Source: Azospirillum sp.
Lineage (GTDB): Bacteria; Pseudomonadota; Alphaproteobacteria; Azospirillales; Azospirillaceae
NCBI GenBank assembly: GCA_027483805.1
Contig: JAIXTS010000379.1
Location: 1-43,671 of the forward strand
Direction: 5' to 3'
DNA length: 43,671 nt
Shown here piece after piece: positions 1 through 8,982 of this stretch; positions within the stretch are counted from its first letter, which is position 1; each line of letters starts with the position of its first letter. The notes beneath the pieces are model-generated. The model was not told the DNA's origin and made no database searches. It was given only the letters and a program-made list of their open reading frames with translations. The translations under genes and the position numbers were made by a program.

Positions 1-2
1 GC

Positions 3-488
3 GAGCCGGTGAAGCTGACGGCGCGCAGCCCCACCATGTCGGTCACCGAACCCGTGCCCTATGCCATCGCGCCGGCGGTCGGCGTGATGACGCCGCTGGA
101 GGTGGAAACCGTCTATTTCCGACAGGTGGCGCGCGGCAATATCGTGCTGGGCGGGTCCACGCGCGGGCCGGCCGTGGCGGAAACCTACCGCTCTTTCGTG
201 AAGCCGCAGAATACGCTGACCCAGTTGCAGCAGCTGCGGCGTCTGGCCCCGGCCCTGGCGCGGCTGAACATCATCCGCGTCTGGACCGGCATCGAAGGCT
301 ATATGGATGACAGTTTGCCCGTGATGGGGCCGAGTGCGACCACCAGCGGCCTGTTCTACGCCTTCGGCTTCTCCGGATCGGGTTTCCAGATCGGGCCGGG
401 CGTGGGTCAGACCATGGCCGAACTGATCGCGACGGGTGCTACGTGTATCGACCTGGCGCATTACAAGGTGGAGCGGGTCAGGGCGTGA
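3..488 (+). CDS. FAD-dependent oxidoreductase, DAO family, C-terminal part (5' truncated by window)
   Basis: The reading frame is open to the left edge, so only about 161 C-terminal residues are visible and the true start lies outside. The fragment has the late part of a D-amino-acid-oxidase-type fold: a substrate-domain stretch (YFRQVARGNIVLGGSTRG), a proline/alanine-rich helix (LRRLAPALARL), then WTGIEGYMDDSLPVMGP and YAFGFSGSGFQIGPGVG, which resemble the FAD-binding return found in sarcosine oxidase, glycine oxidase, HcnC and opine or D-hydroxyproline dehydrogenases. Substrate cannot be told from this end of the protein. It ends 3 bases from the oppositely oriented liuE. A D-hydroxyproline dehydrogenase would fit the deaminase/epimerase pair near 21-22 kb, but nothing in the sequence ties them together. 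Confidence 0.8.
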   Translation, partial: EPVKLTARSPTMSVTEPVPYAIAPAVGVMTPLEVETVYFRQVARGNIVLGGSTRGPAVAETYRSFVKPQNTLTQLQQLRRLAPALARLNIIRVWTGIEGYMDDSLPVMGPSATTSGLFYAFGFSGSGFQIGPGVGQTMAELIATGATCIDLAHYKVERVRA

Positions 489-491
489 CCC

Positions 492-1382
492 TCACCGCGC
501 CGCCAGGGCGCGGCCCACCTTGCTGCCATTGGGGCGGCTCAGCTCGCCGCTGATCCAGTCGCCGATGGCGGCCAGGGCTTCCAGGTCGACGCCGGTGGAC
601 AGGCCCATGCCGTTCAGCATGTACAGCACATCCTCCGTCGCGACATTGCCCGACGCGCCCTTGGCATAGGGGCAGCCGCCCAGACCGGCCACGGCGCCGT
701 CGAACACCCGCGCCCCCAGCTCGATACAGGCCAGGATATTGGCCAGGGCCTGGCCATAGGTATCGTGGAAATGCAGGGCGATGCGGCCCATCGGCACCTC
801 TTCGGCCACACGTTTCAGCATGGACCGGGCGGCGCGCGGATTGCCGACGCCGATCGTGTCACCCAGGCTGACCTCGTAACAGCCCATGGCCATCAGGCGC
901 GCCGCCACATCCGCCACCTTGCCCGGATCGATCTTCCCTTCATAAGGGCAGCCTAGCACGCAGGAGACATAGCCGCGCACCTTCACCCCGGCCAGTTTGG
1001 CGCGGTCGATGACAGGGCGGAACCGGTCCAGGCTTTCGGCGATGGAACAATTGATGTTTTTCTGGCTGAACGCCTCAGACGCGGCGCCGAATACCGCCAC
1101 CTCTGTCACGCCGACGGCCAGCGCCGCCTCCAGCCCCTTTTCATTGGGGACCAGCACCGGATAGGCGACACCGGGCCGGCGGGTGATGGCCTGCATCAGC
1201 AGCGCGCTGTCAGCCATCTGCGGCACCCATTTCGGGCTGACAAAGGCCCCCGCCTCCACCACCGACAGGCCGGTGGCGGACAGCCGGTTCACCAGGTCCA
1301 CCTTGGTGGCCAGGGGCACCAGGGTCTTTTCATTCTGCAGCCCGTCGCGCGGGCCGACCTCAACAAGGCGGATATCGTGCAT
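492..1382 (-). CDS. liuE: hydroxymethylglutaryl-CoA lyase
   Basis: Last step of leucine breakdown: splits 3-hydroxy-3-methylglutaryl-CoA into acetyl-CoA and acetoacetate in the cytoplasm. The protein (296 residues from the ATG at 1382) is a TIM barrel of the HMGL-like family. It has the N-terminal VEVGPRDGLQNE motif, the SLGDTIGVG strand, the metal-site HFHDTYGQA, and the loop GGCPYAKGASGNVATED carrying the catalytic cysteine (about Cys237). A GTG six bases upstream (1388) is an alternative start; neither has a strong Shine-Dalgarno. It is the distal gene of the liu operon, 34 bases or so after a solute-binding protein gene that interrupts the usual liuD-liuE junction. Length and motifs are standard for the bacterial enzyme. 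Confidence 0.95.
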   Translation of the reverse strand: MHDIRLVEVGPRDGLQNEKTLVPLATKVDLVNRLSATGLSVVEAGAFVSPKWVPQMADSALLMQAITRRPGVAYPVLVPNEKGLEAALAVGVTEVAVFGAASEAFSQKNINCSIAESLDRFRPVIDRAKLAGVKVRGYVSCVLGCPYEGKIDPGKVADVAARLMAMGCYEVSLGDTIGVGNPRAARSMLKRVAEEVPMGRIALHFHDTYGQALANILACIELGARVFDGAVAGLGGCPYAKGASGNVATEDVLYMLNGMGLSTGVDLEALAAIGDWISGELSRPNGSKVGRALAAR

Positions 1383-1422
1383 GGTCACGTCCGGTCGTGG
1401 ATATCAGGGCGATGTAGCAGGA

Positions 1423-2187
1423 TCAGGTGGCCTTTGCCACCGGGCCGGGGCTGCCGCCGCCCCGACGCATGGCCAGCACGGCGTCGATCTGCGGCATCAG
1501 GTCGGCAAAGGGAGAGGAGCGGCCGATACAAAGATGATAGGGCTGGGTCGCCAGAATGTTGGGCAGTTCGACCAGCCGCGACTGGAATTCGGCATTGGTC
1601 AGGCGCAGCCGCATGGACACGGCATTGTCGACCAGCGCATCCACCCGGCCATTGACGACCAGTCGCATGGTACCCGTCAGGTCCGCGGCCCATTGGATAT
1701 CCAGCCCCAGCGGACGCAGATTGGCATCCGCCCAGCCCGACCCGATATAATGGCCAACACGGAAGGGGCGAAGATCCTCCAGCCGGCGCACCTGCCGCAA
1801 GTCGTTCAGGCGCGGATTGTCCGGCGCCGCAATCATGCACATGGGGAAGGTGAAAACCGGCCGGGCGCTGGCCAGCACATAGGACAGACGGTCGGGCGTG
1901 GGGACCGTCATGTAGCCATCGGCCTCCCCACCGCGCACCATGGCCTGAGCCCGGGCCCAGGGGTAGGCCTGATGATCGACGCCTTGCCGCAGGCGATCGT
2001 GCAGGATGGTATCGGCCGCTTCCACAAACATGCCGCGCACCTGACCGTCGCCGCCCTGTTGCGAAAAGGGGGCGAAGTCGCCGAAATAGACCATGCGGAA
2101 GGTAACAGGCCGGGCAAGCGCCGGATGCCACAGAGGCAGCATCCCGGCGACGGTCAGTCCCCCCAGCATTTTCCTGCGAGAGAACAT
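1423..2187 (-). CDS. periplasmic substrate-binding protein, SBP_bac_3-like, within the leucine operon
   Basis: The product has 254 residues. The N terminus MFSRRKMLGGLTVAG...HPALA looks like a Tat-type signal (twin Arg at 4-5) with cleavage near residue 25. The rest resembles family-3 amino-acid-binding proteins: an early VYFGDFAPFSQ strand with the -G-x-F-V-E-A-A- turn, a central MTVPTPDRLSYVLASARPVF segment, and the second-lobe VVNGRVDALVDNAVSMR. GAGGAA lies about five bases before the ATG at 2187. No permease or ATPase gene is nearby, so it may serve a transporter encoded elsewhere or act as a stand-alone sensor/periplasmic protein. Its position between liuD and liuE, on the same strand, suggests co-expression with leucine catabolism; the ligand is unknown. 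Confidence 0.75.
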   Translation of the reverse strand: MFSRRKMLGGLTVAGMLPLWHPALARPVTFRMVYFGDFAPFSQQGGDGQVRGMFVEAADTILHDRLRQGVDHQAYPWARAQAMVRGGEADGYMTVPTPDRLSYVLASARPVFTFPMCMIAAPDNPRLNDLRQVRRLEDLRPFRVGHYIGSGWADANLRPLGLDIQWAADLTGTMRLVVNGRVDALVDNAVSMRLRLTNAEFQSRLVELPNILATQPYHLCIGRSSPFADLMPQIDAVLAMRRGGGSPGPVAKAT

Positions 2188-2329
2188 ATCGGTTCCTCAC
2201 CGTGCCCGACGTCAGGGACAAGATTAACCCCCTTTGGCGTCGAAGGAAATGAAGTTGAACGCAGACTCACATGACGTTTTCATGCAAGCCTGCATGTCCC
2301 GACCCGGCAAAGGCTGGCTCAGCGGCAGG

Positions 2330-4312
2330 TCAGGTCGCCTCGAACCCGACCAGTTCAACGCCTTCACTGACCTGGTCGCCCACCTGGTATCGCAGATGGG
2401 TGACCTTGCCGTCGGCGGGGGCCTTCAGCGTGTGTTCCATCTTCATGGCTTCCAGCACGATCACCGGCTGCCCCTTGGTGACCGCCGCCCCTTCGGCCAC
2501 CAGCAGGGCGATCACCTTGCCCGGCATGGGGGCCGTCAGGCGGCCATGGCCACCATGGTCGGCATGGGCGCCGGCATGGGGATCAACCAGGGACAGGGTG
2601 CGCGTGTGGCCGGCATGTAACAGGGTGACATGATCGCCCCAGCGCACCCAGCGGGCCGTGAGGCGGCCACCCTCCAGCGTGGCCGACAGGGTGCCATCGG
2701 CCGCCAGCGTGCCCGACACCGACAGGGTCTGTCCGGCGGCCATGACGGTGAAGCCGCCGCGGGCCCAGGTGACGTCGACCCTGTGGGTTTCCCCCTCCTC
2801 CCCCGCTTCGGCCCAGTCGATCCGGTCGGTGGCGGGCAGGTTCAGCAGGAAGCCGCCGACACGGTCCCACGGATCATTGCCACCGGTGCGGCGCGACAGG
2901 GTCAGGCCCAGGCTGAACAGGGCCAGGGTCCTGGCGTCCGGCGCCGTGGATGCTGGCAGCAGGTCCGCCTCGTACCGCTCAATAAAGCGGGTATCCAGGT
3001 CGGCGGCCAGAAAGCCCGGATGGGCAGCCACGGCGGACAGGAAGGGCACATTGGCGTTCAGGCCGGCCACTTCCGTTTCCGCCAGCGCCTTTTCCAGGCG
3101 GCGCACGGCGCTGTCGCGGTCCTTGTCCCAGACGATCAGCTTGGCGATCATGGGATCATAGAAGATGGAAATGGCGTCGCCCGACCGCACGCCGGTATCG
3201 ACGCGCACATGGTCACCCTGGTCGGGGAAACGCAGATGCGCCAGCGTGCCGGTCTGCGGCAGGAAACCCTTGGCCGGGTCTTCGGCATACAAGCGGACCT
3301 CGATGGCGTGGCCATTGATGGTCAGCTGTTCCTGGGTCAGCGGCAGGGGTTCGCCCGAAGCGACCCGAAGCTGCCATTCGACCAGATCCTGGCCGGTGAT
3401 CTTCTCCGTCACGGGATGTTCCACCTGCAGGCGGGTATTCATCTCCATGAAATAGAAGGACCCATCGGTATCCAGCAGGAATTCCACGGTCCCGGCCCCG
3501 ACATAGCCGATGGCCTTGGCAGCGGCGACAGCGGCCTGTCCCATGCGGGCGCGGATGGCGGGATCCATGCCGGGGGCGGGTGCCTCCTCCACCACCTTCT
3601 GGTGACGACGCTGGATCGAACAGTCGCGTTCGAACAGGTAGACGCAGTTGCCGTGCCGGTCGGCGAAGACCTGGATTTCCACATGACGCGGGCGGGCCAG
3701 ATATTTCTCAACCAGCACCCGGTCATCGCCGAAGCTGGCCTTGGCCTCCCGCTTGGCCGAGGCCAGAGCGGCGGGGAATTCATCCGCCGCGCCGGCGACC
3801 TTCATGCCCTTGCCGCCGCCACCGGCCGATGCCTTGATCAGGACCGGAAAGCCGATGCGGGCCGCTTCTGCCGCCAGCAGCGCGTCTTCCTGATCTTCGC
3901 CATGATAGCCGGGGACCAGCGGCACGCCCGCCGTTTCCATCAGGGCCTTGGCTTCCGACTTGCCGCCCATGGCGCGGATGGCGCTGGCCGGCGGGCCGAT
4001 AAAGACCAGACCGGCGGCGGCCACGGCATCGGCGAAGGCAGCGTTTTCAGACAGGAAGCCATAGCCGGGATGGATGGCATCCGCCCCGGTGGCCTTGGCC
4101 GCCTGGATGATACGCTCACCCAGCAGATAGCTTTCCCGCGCCGGGGCCGGCCCGATATGCACAGCCTGGTCCGCGCTGGCGACATGCAGGGCATTTACGT
4201 CGGCGTCCGAATAAACGGCGACCGTGCCCAGGCCCAGACGGCGGGCGGTGCGCATCACACGGGCGGCAATCTCGCCACGGTTGGCGATGAGGACTTTGGA
4301 AATCCGGCTCAT
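2330..4312 (-). CDS. liuD: methylcrotonoyl-CoA carboxylase, biotin carboxylase/carrier (alpha) subunit
   Basis: Carboxylates biotin with ATP and bicarbonate and carries it to the LiuB carboxyltransferase, making 3-methylglutaconyl-CoA. The protein has 660 residues: a biotin carboxylase N-domain (KVLIANRGEIAARV), an ATP-grasp region with GGGGKGMK, the FERDCSIQRRHQKVVEEAP and MEMNTRLQVEHPVTE active-site stretches, a linker, and a C-terminal biotinyl domain with EAMKMEH (biotinylated Lys near 624). The ATG at 4312 is chosen over one nine bases upstream because it overlaps the liuC stop in a 4-base ATGA, giving translational coupling. The fused carrier domain and the neighbours favour methylcrotonoyl-CoA over propionyl- or acetyl-CoA carboxylase. 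Confidence 0.95.
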   Translation of the reverse strand: MSRISKVLIANRGEIAARVMRTARRLGLGTVAVYSDADVNALHVASADQAVHIGPAPARESYLLGERIIQAAKATGADAIHPGYGFLSENAAFADAVAAAGLVFIGPPASAIRAMGGKSEAKALMETAGVPLVPGYHGEDQEDALLAAEAARIGFPVLIKASAGGGGKGMKVAGAADEFPAALASAKREAKASFGDDRVLVEKYLARPRHVEIQVFADRHGNCVYLFERDCSIQRRHQKVVEEAPAPGMDPAIRARMGQAAVAAAKAIGYVGAGTVEFLLDTDGSFYFMEMNTRLQVEHPVTEKITGQDLVEWQLRVASGEPLPLTQEQLTINGHAIEVRLYAEDPAKGFLPQTGTLAHLRFPDQGDHVRVDTGVRSGDAISIFYDPMIAKLIVWDKDRDSAVRRLEKALAETEVAGLNANVPFLSAVAAHPGFLAADLDTRFIERYEADLLPASTAPDARTLALFSLGLTLSRRTGGNDPWDRVGGFLLNLPATDRIDWAEAGEEGETHRVDVTWARGGFTVMAAGQTLSVSGTLAADGTLSATLEGGRLTARWVRWGDHVTLLHAGHTRTLSLVDPHAGAHADHGGHGRLTAPMPGKVIALLVAEGAAVTKGQPVIVLEAMKMEHTLKAPADGKVTHLRYQVGDQVSEGVELVGFEAT

Positions 4313-5082
4313 TTCACCCATCCCGGCTGGCGCTTGTCAAAGAAGGCGGACAGGCCCTCGCGGCCCTCATCACCCGATCGTGCATTGGCGATGCGGGCAG
4401 CGGTGTCTGCCACCATGGCGTCGGTGACAGGGCCATCGACGGCGCGGATCAGGTCCTTGGCGGCGGCCAGGGCCCGCGGGCCGGCGGCCAGCAGATTGGC
4501 GATATGGCGCTCTGCTGCGGCGTCCAGCCCGTCCAACCCCACCACCTCATGCACCAGCCCCAGGCGATGCGCCTCGGCCACGCCGAACCGTTCCGCCGTC
4601 AGGAAATAGCGGCGGCAGGCACGCGCACCCATGGCGGCCACCACATAGGGGCCGATGGTGGCGGGGATCAGGCCCAGCCGCACCTCGGTCAAGGCGAACT
4701 GCACGGGATCAGCCGCGATTGCGATATCGCAAGCCGCGACCAGGCCCACGGCCCCCGCAAAGCAATGGCCATGGATGACGGCAATGGTGGGTTTGGGCAA
4801 GTCGTTCAGGGTGCGCAGCATGGTGGCCAGACCGATGGCATCGGTCAGGTTCTCCTCCCGGCTGTAGCCGGCCATGCGGCGCATCCAGTTCAGGTCGCCC
4901 CCGGCGGAAAAGCTTTTGCCCGCCCCGCGCAGCAGGACCACACGCACGGCCGGGTTCGCACCCAGGTCACGGAAGATGCGGGTCAATGCCGCAATGACTT
5001 CATCGTTGAAGGCATTGTGGATTTCCGGGCGATTCAGGGTGACGGTCGCCACCCCGCGATCATCGATATCGGTCAGGATCAT
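4309..5082 (-). CDS. liuC: methylglutaconyl-CoA hydratase (enoyl-CoA hydratase family)
   Basis: Hydrates 3-methylglutaconyl-CoA to HMG-CoA. The crotonase fold is clear: LNRPEIHNAFND near the start, the oxyanion-hole segments FSAGGDLNWMRRM and HGHCFAGAVGLVAACDIAIA, and FALTEVRLGLIPATIGPYVV. I place the start at the ATG at 5082 (257 residues) because GGGGGAA lies about six bases before it. In-frame GTG (5100) and ATG (5097) codons overlap the liuB stop and are possible alternatives. Its stop overlaps the liuD start. The function is assigned from operon order liuA-B-C-D, which matches Pseudomonas liu; the fold alone would not separate it from other enoyl-CoA hydratases. Confidence 0.92.
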   Translation of the reverse strand: MILTDIDDRGVATVTLNRPEIHNAFNDEVIAALTRIFRDLGANPAVRVVLLRGAGKSFSAGGDLNWMRRMAGYSREENLTDAIGLATMLRTLNDLPKPTIAVIHGHCFAGAVGLVAACDIAIAADPVQFALTEVRLGLIPATIGPYVVAAMGARACRRYFLTAERFGVAEAHRLGLVHEVVGLDGLDAAAERHIANLLAAGPRALAAAKDLIRAVDGPVTDAMVADTAARIANARSGDEGREGLSAFFDKRQPGWVK

Positions 5083-5096
5083 GGCTTGTTCCCCCA

Positions 5097-6704
5097 TCAC
5101 ATCCGGAACACGCCGAACTTTGCCGGCGGGATCGGCGCGTTCAGCGCTGCCGACAGCGACAGGCCCAGCACCGACCGCGTATCCGCGGGGTCGATGACGC
5201 CATCATCCCAGAGGCGGGCGGAGGCGTAATAGGGGTGACCCTGCATTTCATATTGCTCGCGGATGGGGGCCTTGAAGGCGGCCTCCTCCTCCGCGCTCCA
5301 TTGCTTGCCGGCAGCTTCCATGCCGTCGCGCCGAACCGTGGCCAGAACGGTGGCCGCCTGTTCCCCGCCCATGACGGAGATACGGGCGTTGGGCCACATA
5401 TAGAGGAAGCGCGGGGAATAGGCGCGGCCGCACATGCCGTAATTGCCGGCCCCGAAAGACCCGCCGATGATCAAGGTGATCTTGGGCACATTGGCGCAGG
5501 CCACCGCCGTCACCAGCTTGGCCCCGTCCTTGGCGATGCCCGCATTCTCGTACTTGCGGCCCACCATGAAGCCGGTGATGTTCTGCAAGAACAGCAGCGG
5601 GATCTTGCGCTGACAGCACAGTTCAATGAAATGCGCGCCCTTGACCGCACTTTCGCTGAACAGGATGCCGTTATTGGCGATGATGCCGACGGGCATGCCC
5701 CAGAGCCGCGCAAAGCCACAGACCAGGGTCGTGCCGTAATTGGCCTTGAATTCATCCAGTTCGGAGCCATCGACGATGCGGGCGATGATCTCGCGCACAT
5801 CATAGGGCTTGCGCGTGTCGGTGGGGATGATGCCGTAGATATCGTCGGCGCTGTAGAGCGGTTCGCGCACCGGCTGGATATCCATATCCGGGTTCTTGGT
5901 CCGGTTCAGATTGGCGACAATGCGCCGGGCGATGCCCAGCGCATGGCCGTCATCACTGGCCAGATGGTCGGCCACGCCGGAGATGCGGGTATGGACATCA
6001 CCGCCGCCCAGATCTTCCGCCGACACCACCTCCCCCGTCGCCGCCTTCACCAGCGGCGGGCCGCCCAGGAAGATGGTGCCCTGGTTCTTGACGATGATGC
6101 TTTCATCCGCCATGGCCGGCACATAGGCGCCGCCCGCCGTGCAGGAGCCCATCACCACCGCGATCTGCGGCACGCCATTGGCCGAGAGTGTGGCCTGATT
6201 ATAGAAGATGCGGCCGAAATGGTCGCGGTCGGGGAAGACCTCGTCCTGGTTGGGCAGGTTGGCCCCGCCGCTATCGACCAGATAGACGCAGGGCAGGTTG
6301 TTCTCCCGCGCGATATCCTGCGCCCGCAGATGCTTTTTCACGGTTAACGGAAAATAGGTGCCGCCCTTCACCGTGGCGTCATTGGCCACCACCACACATT
6401 CCTGACCCGCAACGCGGCCGATGCCCGTGATGATGCCGGCAGCCGGCACATCATCGGCATAGACCTGATAGGCGGCCAGCTGGCTGAATTCCAGGAACGG
6501 CGTGCCGGGGTCCAGCAGGGTGCGCACCCGGTCGCGGGGGCTCAGCTTGCCACGGGCCAGATGTTTGGCCATGGCCTTCTCACCCCCACCCAGGCTGATC
6601 CGCCCGATGGTGGCGCGCAGGTCATCCACCTGCGCCTTCATGGAGGCTGCGTTTTCCGCAAAGGCCGGGCTGCGCGGGTCGATTTGGGTGGGAAGGACGG
6701 GCAT
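5097..6704 (-). CDS. liuB: methylcrotonoyl-CoA carboxylase, carboxyltransferase (beta) subunit
   Basis: Transfers the carboxyl group from biotin on LiuD to 3-methylcrotonoyl-CoA. The 535 residues have the usual length and two crotonase-like halves: an acyl-CoA-binding N half with [41 protein letters not shown] and [14 protein letters not shown], and a biotin-binding C half with [41 protein letters not shown] and [24 protein letters not shown] lies about six bases before the ATG. It is separated from liuA by an 80-base gap holding a REP-like hairpin, and its stop overlaps the earlier in-frame start codons of liuC. Confidence 0.96.
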   Translation of the reverse strand: MPVLPTQIDPRSPAFAENAASMKAQVDDLRATIGRISLGGGEKAMAKHLARGKLSPRDRVRTLLDPGTPFLEFSQLAAYQVYADDVPAAGIITGIGRVAGQECVVVANDATVKGGTYFPLTVKKHLRAQDIARENNLPCVYLVDSGGANLPNQDEVFPDRDHFGRIFYNQATLSANGVPQIAVVMGSCTAGGAYVPAMADESIIVKNQGTIFLGGPPLVKAATGEVVSAEDLGGGDVHTRISGVADHLASDDGHALGIARRIVANLNRTKNPDMDIQPVREPLYSADDIYGIIPTDTRKPYDVREIIARIVDGSELDEFKANYGTTLVCGFARLWGMPVGIIANNGILFSESAVKGAHFIELCCQRKIPLLFLQNITGFMVGRKYENAGIAKDGAKLVTAVACANVPKITLIIGGSFGAGNYGMCGRAYSPRFLYMWPNARISVMGGEQAATVLATVRRDGMEAAGKQWSAEEEAAFKAPIREQYEMQGHPYYASARLWDDGVIDPADTRSVLGLSLSAALNAPIPPAKFGVFRM

Positions 6705-6732
6705 GGGCGCCTCGCGCTGTATCTATTTCCGT

Positions 6733-6754
6733 CATCCCCGCGAAAGCGGGGATG
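6733..6754. repeat. REP-like hairpin between liuA and liuB
   Basis: A perfect 9-bp inverted repeat, CATCCCCGC / GCGGGGATG, closed by a GAAA tetraloop (6742-6745). It belongs to the widely dispersed 'CCCGCGAAAGCGGG' type of repetitive extragenic palindrome, recognised here from memory of many proteobacterial genomes. It sits in the only real gap inside the upstream part of the operon. There is no U-tract, so it is more likely an mRNA-stability or attenuation element than a full terminator. Confidence 0.75.
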
Positions 6755-6784
6755 GCAAGGGTTGAGGGAACGATGAAGCAGCGC

Positions 6785-7957
6785 TTATGCCGTTTCCTTG
6801 AACAGCTCGCGTCCGATCAGCATGCGGCGGATTTCGCTGGTGCCGGCGCCGATTTCATAGAGCTTGGCGTCACGCAGCAGGCGGCCGGTCGGATATTCAT
6901 TGATATAGCCGTTGCCGCCCAGGATCTGGATGGCGTCCAGGGCCAGCTGCGTCGCCTTTTCGGCGGCCAGCAGGATGGCGCCAGCGGCGTCTTTGCGGGT
7001 GATACGCTTGGCATCGGCGGCACGGCCGACCGCATAGACATAGGCGCGGCAGGAATTCAGCGCGACATACATGTCCGCCACCTTGCCCTGGATCAGCTGG
7101 AACTCGCCGATCGCCTGGCCGAACTGCTTGCGTTCATGGATATAGGGCACGACCACATCCAGGCAGGCCTGCATGATGCCCAGCGGGCCGGCAGCCAGCA
7201 CCGCACGCTCATAATCCAGGCCGGACATCAGCACGCCGACACCGCCATTCAGGCGACCCAGCACATTCTCTTCGGGGATTTCGCAATCCTCGAACACCAG
7301 CTCGCCGGTGTGGCTCCCGCGCATGCCCAGCTTGTCCAGCTTCTGCGCCACCGAGAAACCCTTGAAGCCTTTTTCCACCAGGAAGGCCGTGATGCCGCGC
7401 GGGCCGGCCTCGGGGTCGGTCTTGGCGTAGACGACCAGGACGTCGGCGTCGGGGCCGTTGGTGATCCACATCTTGGTGCCGTTCAGGACGTAACGGTCGC
7501 CCTTTTTGTCGGCCCGCAGACGCATGGAGACGACGTCGGAGCCGGCCCCCGGTTCGCTCATCGCCAGCGCCCCCACGAAATCGCCGCTGATCAGCTTGGG
7601 CAGGTAACGGCCCTTCTGATCGCTATTGCCGTTCAGGCGGATCTGGTTGACGCAGAGATTGGAATGCGCGCCATAGGACAGGCCGACCGAGGCCGAGGCG
7701 CGGGAGATTTCCTCCATCGCCACCATATGTTCCACATAGCCCATGCCGGCGCCGCCATACTCTTCCTCCGCCGTCACACCCAGCACGCCCAGGTCACCCA
7801 TCTTTTTCCAGAGGTCCATTGGGAACTGGTCGGTGCGGTCGATCTCTGCCGCGCGGGGCGCGATCTCATCCGCCGAAAAGGAGGCCACGGCATCGCGCAG
7901 CGCGTCCGCCGTCTCACCAAGGCCGAAATCGAACATGGGCAGGCTGTTGCGCAGCAT
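6785..7957 (-). CDS. liuA: isovaleryl-CoA dehydrogenase
   Basis: FAD enzyme that oxidises isovaleryl-CoA to 3-methylcrotonoyl-CoA, passing electrons to ETF. The 390-residue acyl-CoA dehydrogenase carries [13 protein letters not shown], the flavin-binding [16 protein letters not shown] and [19 protein letters not shown], and [14 protein letters not shown]. The Glu of that last motif (about 250) is the catalytic base position typical of isovaleryl-CoA dehydrogenases. The usual acyl-CoA dehydrogenase C-terminal Glu site instead reads [10 protein letters not shown], again typical of this subfamily. The ATG at 7957 is preceded by AAAGGAGG at ideal distance; the longer open frame upstream to 8266 has no such support. 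First gene of the operon, about 105 bases downstream of a predicted promoter. Confidence 0.95.
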   Translation of the reverse strand: MLRNSLPMFDFGLGETADALRDAVASFSADEIAPRAAEIDRTDQFPMDLWKKMGDLGVLGVTAEEEYGGAGMGYVEHMVAMEEISRASASVGLSYGAHSNLCVNQIRLNGNSDQKGRYLPKLISGDFVGALAMSEPGAGSDVVSMRLRADKKGDRYVLNGTKMWITNGPDADVLVVYAKTDPEAGPRGITAFLVEKGFKGFSVAQKLDKLGMRGSHTGELVFEDCEIPEENVLGRLNGGVGVLMSGLDYERAVLAAGPLGIMQACLDVVVPYIHERKQFGQAIGEFQLIQGKVADMYVALNSCRAYVYAVGRAADAKRITRKDAAGAILLAAEKATQLALDAIQILGGNGYINEYPTGRLLRDAKLYEIGAGTSEIRRMLIGRELFKETA

Positions 7958-7998
7958 CGTGGGCGTCCTCCTTTGTTTCGTTCCCTCATGCGCCGGGC

Positions 7999-8014
7999 GC
8001 CGCCATCTGGCGGC
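7999..8014. repeat. palindrome in the liuA 5' leader
   Basis: GCCGCCA-TC-TGGCGGC, two perfect 7-base arms around two bases, lying between the predicted liu promoter and the liuA ribosome-binding site. In RNA the loop would need to open to at least four bases (5-6 bp stem). It could be an mRNA 5' stabilising stem or a DNA site; no second competing stem was found, so I do not call a riboswitch. Confidence 0.4.
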
Positions 8015-8064
8015 CTGGCTCACGGCGCATGGGCACCGGGCCGACAGTCGCCGGCCTCTTATAG

Positions 8065-8098
8065 AAACGGTCATACGTTTTTTTAATGGGCGTTTCAA
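8065..8098 (-). promoter_or_regulatory. predicted liuA promoter with palindromic operator on the -10 box
   Basis: Read on the minus strand: -35 TTGAAA (8098-8093), a 17-base spacer, -10 TATGAC (8075-8070). The -10 hexamer is exactly the spacer of an inverted repeat AAACG-(6)-CGTTT at 8065-8080, and a further CGTTTC lies at 8091-8096, overlapping the -35 and pairing with GAAACG at 8064-8069. Repressor binding here would block RNA polymerase. The divergent TetR-family gene at 8214 is the obvious candidate ligand. The hexamer matches and the symmetry are seen; the function is inferred. Confidence 0.5.
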
Positions 8099-8181
8099 CC
8101 AGGAATTCTGCGGGTCTTGATGCATGGCGCATGCGTGGATTCCTGTTGACGGCGGCCCCTTCCCCGCCGCAGTTTGCGCCA

Positions 8182-8192
8182 AGAATGATTCT
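8182..8192. promoter_or_regulatory. small palindrome upstream of the TetR gene
   Basis: AGAAT-G-ATTCT, perfect 5-base arms, 21 bases before the TetR start codon. A possible autoregulatory half-operator or chance symmetry. It does not share the CGTTT half-site of the liuA operator, which argues against the same protein binding both. Confidence 0.25.
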
Positions 8193-8213
8193 GTCAATGA
8201 AGAGAGGCCGTTG

Positions 8214-8804
8214 ATGGCCCGTACTGCCGGCAGCCATGGGCCGAAAACCATGGAGGCGATCCGCAAGGCGGCGCTGAGCCTGATTTATCGCAAAGGCTAT
8301 GAGGCGATCACGCTGCGCCAGCTGGCCGATGCGGTGGGCATCCAGCCGGGCTCTCTCTATAATCATGTCCGCAACAAGCAGGACATCCTGTTCGACCTGG
8401 TGCATGACCATATGACCACCCTGCTGGTGGAGGTGGCGGAAGCGGTGCCAGCCGATGCCGCGCCCCGCGCGCAGCTTGAAGGTTTTATCGCCTTCCATGT
8501 CGGCTATCATATCACCCGGCGCGAACAGGTGTTCATCGCCAATTCGGAATTGCGCAGCCTGGAGGCAGGTAATCATGCTGCCATCGTGGCGTTACGCAAA
8601 AAATATGAAGGCGTGCTGATCGACATCCTGCGCCGGGGGGCGGCGGATGGTTCGCTGCGCGCCGAGGAGCCGACAATCGCCGCCTATGCCATCCTGTCCA
8701 TGCTGACGGGCATCTGCTCCTGGTATCAGCCATCGGGCCGCAAATCGGCCGAACAGCTGGTGACCCTGCACCGCGACCTGATCCTGCGCGGGATCGTGGT
8801 GTAG
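8214..8804 (+). CDS. TetR-family transcriptional regulator, probable controller of the liu operon
   Basis: The protein has 196 residues from the ATG at 8214, which has AGAGAGG upstream; the open frame extends back to 8124 but without a ribosome-binding site. The N-terminal helix-turn-helix is typical Tet[46 protein letters not shown] (residues about 14-58), with YNHVRNK as the recognition-helix end. The C-terminal ligand domain contains [16 protein letters not shown], seen in the KstR2-like TetR_C group that often senses acyl-CoA thioesters. Divergent from liuA across 256 bases. Its role is like LiuQ, the TetR-type regulator reported for liu regulons in some proteobacteria; the inducer may be an intermediate such as isovaleryl-CoA (inference). 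Confidence 0.85.
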   Translation: MARTAGSHGPKTMEAIRKAALSLIYRKGYEAITLRQLADAVGIQPGSLYNHVRNKQDILFDLVHDHMTTLLVEVAEAVPADAAPRAQLEGFIAFHVGYHITRREQVFIANSELRSLEAGNHAAIVALRKKYEGVLIDILRRGAADGSLRAEEPTIAAYAILSMLTGICSWYQPSGRKSAEQLVTLHRDLILRGIVV

Positions 8805-8982
8805 GTCTGCTGGGTATCTCGCCTGTTTCCTTCTTCCGGTCTATAGTCGCGGCTGCCTGTTGCACCGTCTCCCGGTAATCGGGACGGATCACCGGGCTTC
8901 AGTCGCCAGCGCGCCAGATCCCCATCTGTTGAATGCAGCGGGATCCGGTGTCAGCCCGCCACAGAAGAAGGAACATTCCCCC

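Noticed and set aside
2281-2296. CATGCA-AGCC-TGCATG inverted repeat between liuD and the binding-protein gene
   Set aside because: Only 6-bp arms and no T-tract in either direction; not enough to call a terminator or operator.
2630-4609. Long plus-strand open frame (659 codons) opposite liuD/liuC
   Set aside because: It mirrors the codon structure of two certain enzymes on the other strand, shows low-complexity Gly/Gln/His-rich translation and no family motifs; typical of antisense frames in GC-rich DNA.
8122-8134. GCATG-GCG-CATGC inverted repeat in the liuA/TetR gap
   Set aside because: Short, does not overlap a promoter element and shares no half-site with the stronger palindrome on the liuA -10 box.
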